Positions 60,797-64,000 of a stretch of 64,000 nt of DNA are shown piece by piece. The first letter of the stretch is position 1; every line of letters starts with the position of its first letter. The DNA lies in contig JACVVK020000053.1 in NCBI GenBank assembly GCA_018292915.2, positions 1,946,001 through 2,010,000 on the forward strand, read 5' to 3'. The stretch comes from Batillaria attramentaria (lineage: Eukaryota; Mollusca; Gastropoda; Batillariidae). The notes under the pieces are model-generated. The model was not told the origin of the DNA. It did not search any database and saw only the letters and a list, made by a program, of their open reading frames with translations. The translations under genes and the position numbers were made by a program.

Positions 60797-60951
60797 ACGT
60801 ATGTACGTATGTATGTATGTATGTATGCATGTCTCTACATGTGGGAGTGGAGGGTCAAGCAGCATAATTCCCAAACCTGTTAGTATTCATTGATTGTGTC
60901 CTGTTACTGAGGTACGTATAACTGGATGATAATTATGATGGTTGTGGAATG

Positions 60952-61346
60952 ATTGTTGTGTGACGTACACAGCGCATGTGGAATGATTGTTGTGTGACGT
61001 ACACAGCGCATGTGGAATGATTGTTGTGTGACGTACACAGCGCATGTGGAATGATTGTTGTGTGACGTACACAGCGCATGCGGAATGATTGTTGTGTGAC
61101 GTACACAGCGCATGCGGAATGATTGTTGTGTGACGTACACAGCGCATGCGGAATGATTGTTGTGTGACGTACACAGCGCATGCGGAATGATTGTTGTGTG
61201 ACGTACACAGCGCATGCGGAATGATTGTTGTGTGACGTACACAGCGCATGCGGAATGATTGTTGTGTGACGTACACAGCGCTTATGGAATGATTGTTGTG
61301 TGACGTACACAGCGCTTATGGAATGATTGTTGTGTGACGTACACAG
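60952..61346. repeat. 34-bp tandem repeat, 11 copies
   Basis: The unit contains GGAATGATTGTTGTGTGACG and TACACAGCGCATG, with period 34 (60961 to 60995). Variants GTGG, GCGG and TATGG occur in runs. Each unit has a TGACG CRE half-site. Confidence 0.93.
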
Positions 61347-61477
61347 CGCATGTACCTTTTGTATGTTTTTCTTTCCTTCTCCTACGTCCTTGGGGGAGGG
61401 GAATAAAATGACTTTGACTTTAGAAAACTACAACCGTTTACTCACTGACTCTGCAAGTAAACATTCACTCTGGTTAC

Positions 61478-61577
61478 AGACCAGCACACCAGGGTTACAG
61501 ACCAGCACACCAGGGTTACAGACCAGCACACCAGGGTTACAGACCAGCACACCAGGGTTACAGACCAGCACACCAGA
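61478..61577. repeat. 21-bp tandem repeat, five copies
   Basis: The unit contains GGTTACAGACCAGCACACCA and is nearly perfect. Confidence 0.9.
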
Positions 61578-62195
61578 AGACCTGCCCTAAATAGAGTACA
61601 CTGTGAACAAACTGATTCTTTAAAATAAAAAAATAAAAAAGAAGGGGGAATTATCTGTCAAACCATGTCCACATTGCCATTTCATCTGATCCCTGAGGCC
61701 AAAAGATTTTGTAGTGTGTACAAACCTTTCAACACTGTCCTGCCGCCAGTGTTTTTTGTCACGCGAGCTCGAGGTAAATGTTATGCCAACAGGAAACAAG
61801 TGAACAAAATGTGTTGGTAGGTTGATGCCCGACAACCAGCCAGCGACAGACTCGGTACAAAGCCGGTTACCTTTTCGCCCGTCACTGATTTTCCGTCAGT
61901 GTAGAAGGGAAACAGGAAAATGAGGAATATTGATCGTCAGAACAGGAAAAAAGCCAAACCGGGAATAGAAGAGAACAAGCTCTGACGCAGGCACAAACTG
62001 CAACGTTTTCCGGTGAAAGTGGGTGGTCTGCAAGGGAGGACGGGCTGAGGTGGGAGGTGGGGGAGTGAGTGGAGGGGAGTGGGGCCGCATCTGCTACCAC
62101 TGTGTTTGAAATTACTTGAAATTTAGACCTGCACTATCACCCAAACTATACGAGTGCCTGCACATAGAAAATCAAAAGAAGTGATCAGCCAGAGG

Positions 62196-62227
<32 letters not shown>

Positions 62228-62375
62228 CGGTAGCAGAAAGCTACAGAGGAGAAAAAAAAGCATCCTTCCTGTGTTATCTATTTCTGTGTGCAATCCTATA
62301 ACTACTCATCGAATTGGAAAAAGCAATCTAAAGCCAGAGACAGCAATAGCAACACTCCATACAGTGGTGATTGCC
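61578..62375. other. Intronic or flanking sequence, no gene recognised
   Basis: I find no exon homologous to the upstream part of KIAA0513 here and no other known protein. A (GA)n tract lies at about 62196-62220. Confidence 0.5.
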
Positions 62376-64000
62376 TTGTACATGTAGTGAAGAGACGTAC
62401 ATGTAGTGATGTGGTGGGAAGACACGTACATGTAGTGTGGTGGGAAGACACGTACATGTAGTGGTGTGGTGGGAAGACACGTAGATGTAGTGGTGTGGTG
62501 GGAAGACACGTACATGTAGTGGTGTGGTGGGAAGACACATACATGTAGTGGTGTGGTGGGAAGACACGTACAGGTAGTGTGGTGGGAAGACACATACATG
62601 TAGTGGTGTGGTGGGAAGACACGTACATGTAGTGGTGTGGTGGGAAGACACGTACATGTAGTGTGGTGGGAAGACACGTTCATGTAGTGGTGTGGTGGGA
62701 AGACAAATACATGTAGTGGTGTGGTGGGAAGACACGTACATGTAGTGTGGTGGGAAGACACATACATGTAGTGGTGTGGTGGGAAGACACATACATGTAG
62801 TGGTGTGGTGGGAAGACACGTACATGTAGTGTGGTGGGAAGACACATACATGTAGTGGTGTGGTGGGAAGACACGTACATGTAGTGGTGTGGTGGGAAGA
62901 CACGTACATGTAGTGTGGTGGGAAGACACGTTCATGTAGTGGTGTGGTGGGAAGACACGTACATGTAGTGTGGTGGGAAGACACGTACATGTAGTGGTGT
63001 GGTGGGAAGACACGTAGATGTAGTGGTGTGGTGGGAAGACACGTACATGTAGTGGTGTGGTGGGAAGACACATACATGTAGTGGTGTGGTGGGAAGACAC
63101 GTACATGTAGTGTGGTGGGAAGACACATACATGTAGTGGAGTGGTGGGAAGACACGTACATGTAGTGGTGTGGTGGAAAGACACGTACATGTAGTGGTGT
63201 GGTGGGAAGACACGTAGATGTAGTGGTGTGGTGGGAAGACACGTACATGTAGTGTGGTGGGAAGACACGTAGATGTAGTGGTGTGGTGGGAAGACACGTA
63301 CATGTAGTGGTGTGGTGGGAAGACACATAGATGTAGTGGTGTGGTGGGAAGACACGTACATGTAGTGTGGTGGGAAGACACGTACATGTAGTGTGGTGGG
63401 AAGACACGTACATGTAGTGGTGTGGTGGGAAGACACGTACATGTAGTGGTGTGGTGGGAAGACACGTACATGTAGTGTGGTGGGAAGACACGTACATGTA
63501 GTGGTGTGGTGGGAACACACGTACATGTAGTGGTGTGGTGGGAAGACACGTACATGTAGTGGTGTGATGGGAAGACACATAGATGTAGTGGTGTGGTGGG
63601 AAGACACGTACATGTAGTGGTGTGGTGGGAAGACACGTACATGTAGTGGTGTGGTGGGAAGACACGTACATGTAGTGGTGTGGTGGGAAGACACGTACAT
63701 GTAGTGGTGTGGTGGGAAGACACGTACATGTAGTGGTGTGGTGGGAAGACACGTACACGTAGTGGTGTGGTGGGAAGACACGTACATGTAGTGGTGTGGT
63801 GGGAAGACACGTACATGTAGTGTGGTGGTGGGAAGACACGTACATGCAGTGGTGCGGTGGAAAGACACGTACATGTAGTGGTGTGGTGGGAAGACACGTA
63901 CATGTAGTGGTGTGGTGGGAAGACACGTACATGTAGTGGTGTGGTGGGAAGACACGTACATGTAGTGGTGTGGTGGGAACACACGTACATGTAGTGGGGT
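62376..64000. repeat. 29/26-bp tandem array running off the window end
   Basis: About 57 units of a sequence containing GGTGGGAAGACACGTACATG and TAGTG appear in two lengths (with or without one extra GTG triplet), interspersed irregularly. The array is not complete at 64000. Long - strand open frames here come from the repeat and are not genes. Confidence 0.95.

Noticed and set aside
62306..63990. Several overlapping - strand frames of up to 558 codons, rich in His, Thr and Cys
   Set aside because: Multiple frames are open at once across the 29/26-bp array, which is a repeat artefact.

Overview
This window is eukaryotic nuclear DNA from an animal. It has split genes with GT-AG introns, non-LTR and DNA transposons, a tRNA-derived SINE, and very many micro- and minisatellites. 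Repeat style and gene content suggest a lophotrochozoan, probably a mollusc. That is an inference; nothing in the window proves the species.

Four protein-coding genes can be read exon by exon. (1) GSE1, + strand, 14 coding exons from 9318 to 23793: a chromatin-corepressor coiled-coil protein of about 1,090 residues in view, whose 5' end lies upstream or was not recognised. (2) GINS2 (PSF2), - strand, complete in five exons from 35049 to 29286: a 183-residue subunit of the GINS/CMG replicative helicase. (3) TMEM143, + strand, 35191 to 47269: a mitochondrial DUF3754 membrane protein. It is head-to-head with GINS2, with only 141 bp between start codons. (4) The C-terminal four exons of a KIAA0513 homolog, - strand, 59168 to 55457, whose 5' part lies beyond the window. 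GSE1, GINS2 and KIAA0513 are also neighbours on human 16q24.1, so this looks like an old microsynteny block with TMEM143 inserted or lost in one lineage.

Layout: 1-9317 is non-coding (probably a 5' intron or flank of GSE1) with satellites. 9318-23793 is GSE1, with introns swollen by tandem arrays, including a 4-kb, 53-copy, 75-bp array that fills one intron. 23794-29285 is the convergent 3' zone of GSE1 and GINS2. 29286-35049 is GINS2, with a terminal-inverted-repeat DNA element carrying broken Myb/SANT and THAP reading frames in one intron. 35191-47269 is TMEM143; its last large intron holds a ~100-copy 39-bp array, a 1.2-kb non-autonomous DNA transposon with a 6-bp target duplication, and an intact 3.3-kb RTE-like retrotransposon with a 12-bp target duplication. 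47270-55456 holds the convergent 3' regions of TMEM143 and KIAA0513. 55457-64000 is KIAA0513 plus intron, a SINE, an inverted repeat and a 29/26-bp array running off the window.

The most unusual theme is that several intronic arrays are made of units carrying splice-signal-like sequence (GTAAGT/GTAAGA donors, polypyrimidine-CAG acceptors, TACTAA branch sites). Several of them abut or overlap authentic splice junctions. The very long open frames across these arrays are by-products of repeat lengths divisible by three and are not genes.
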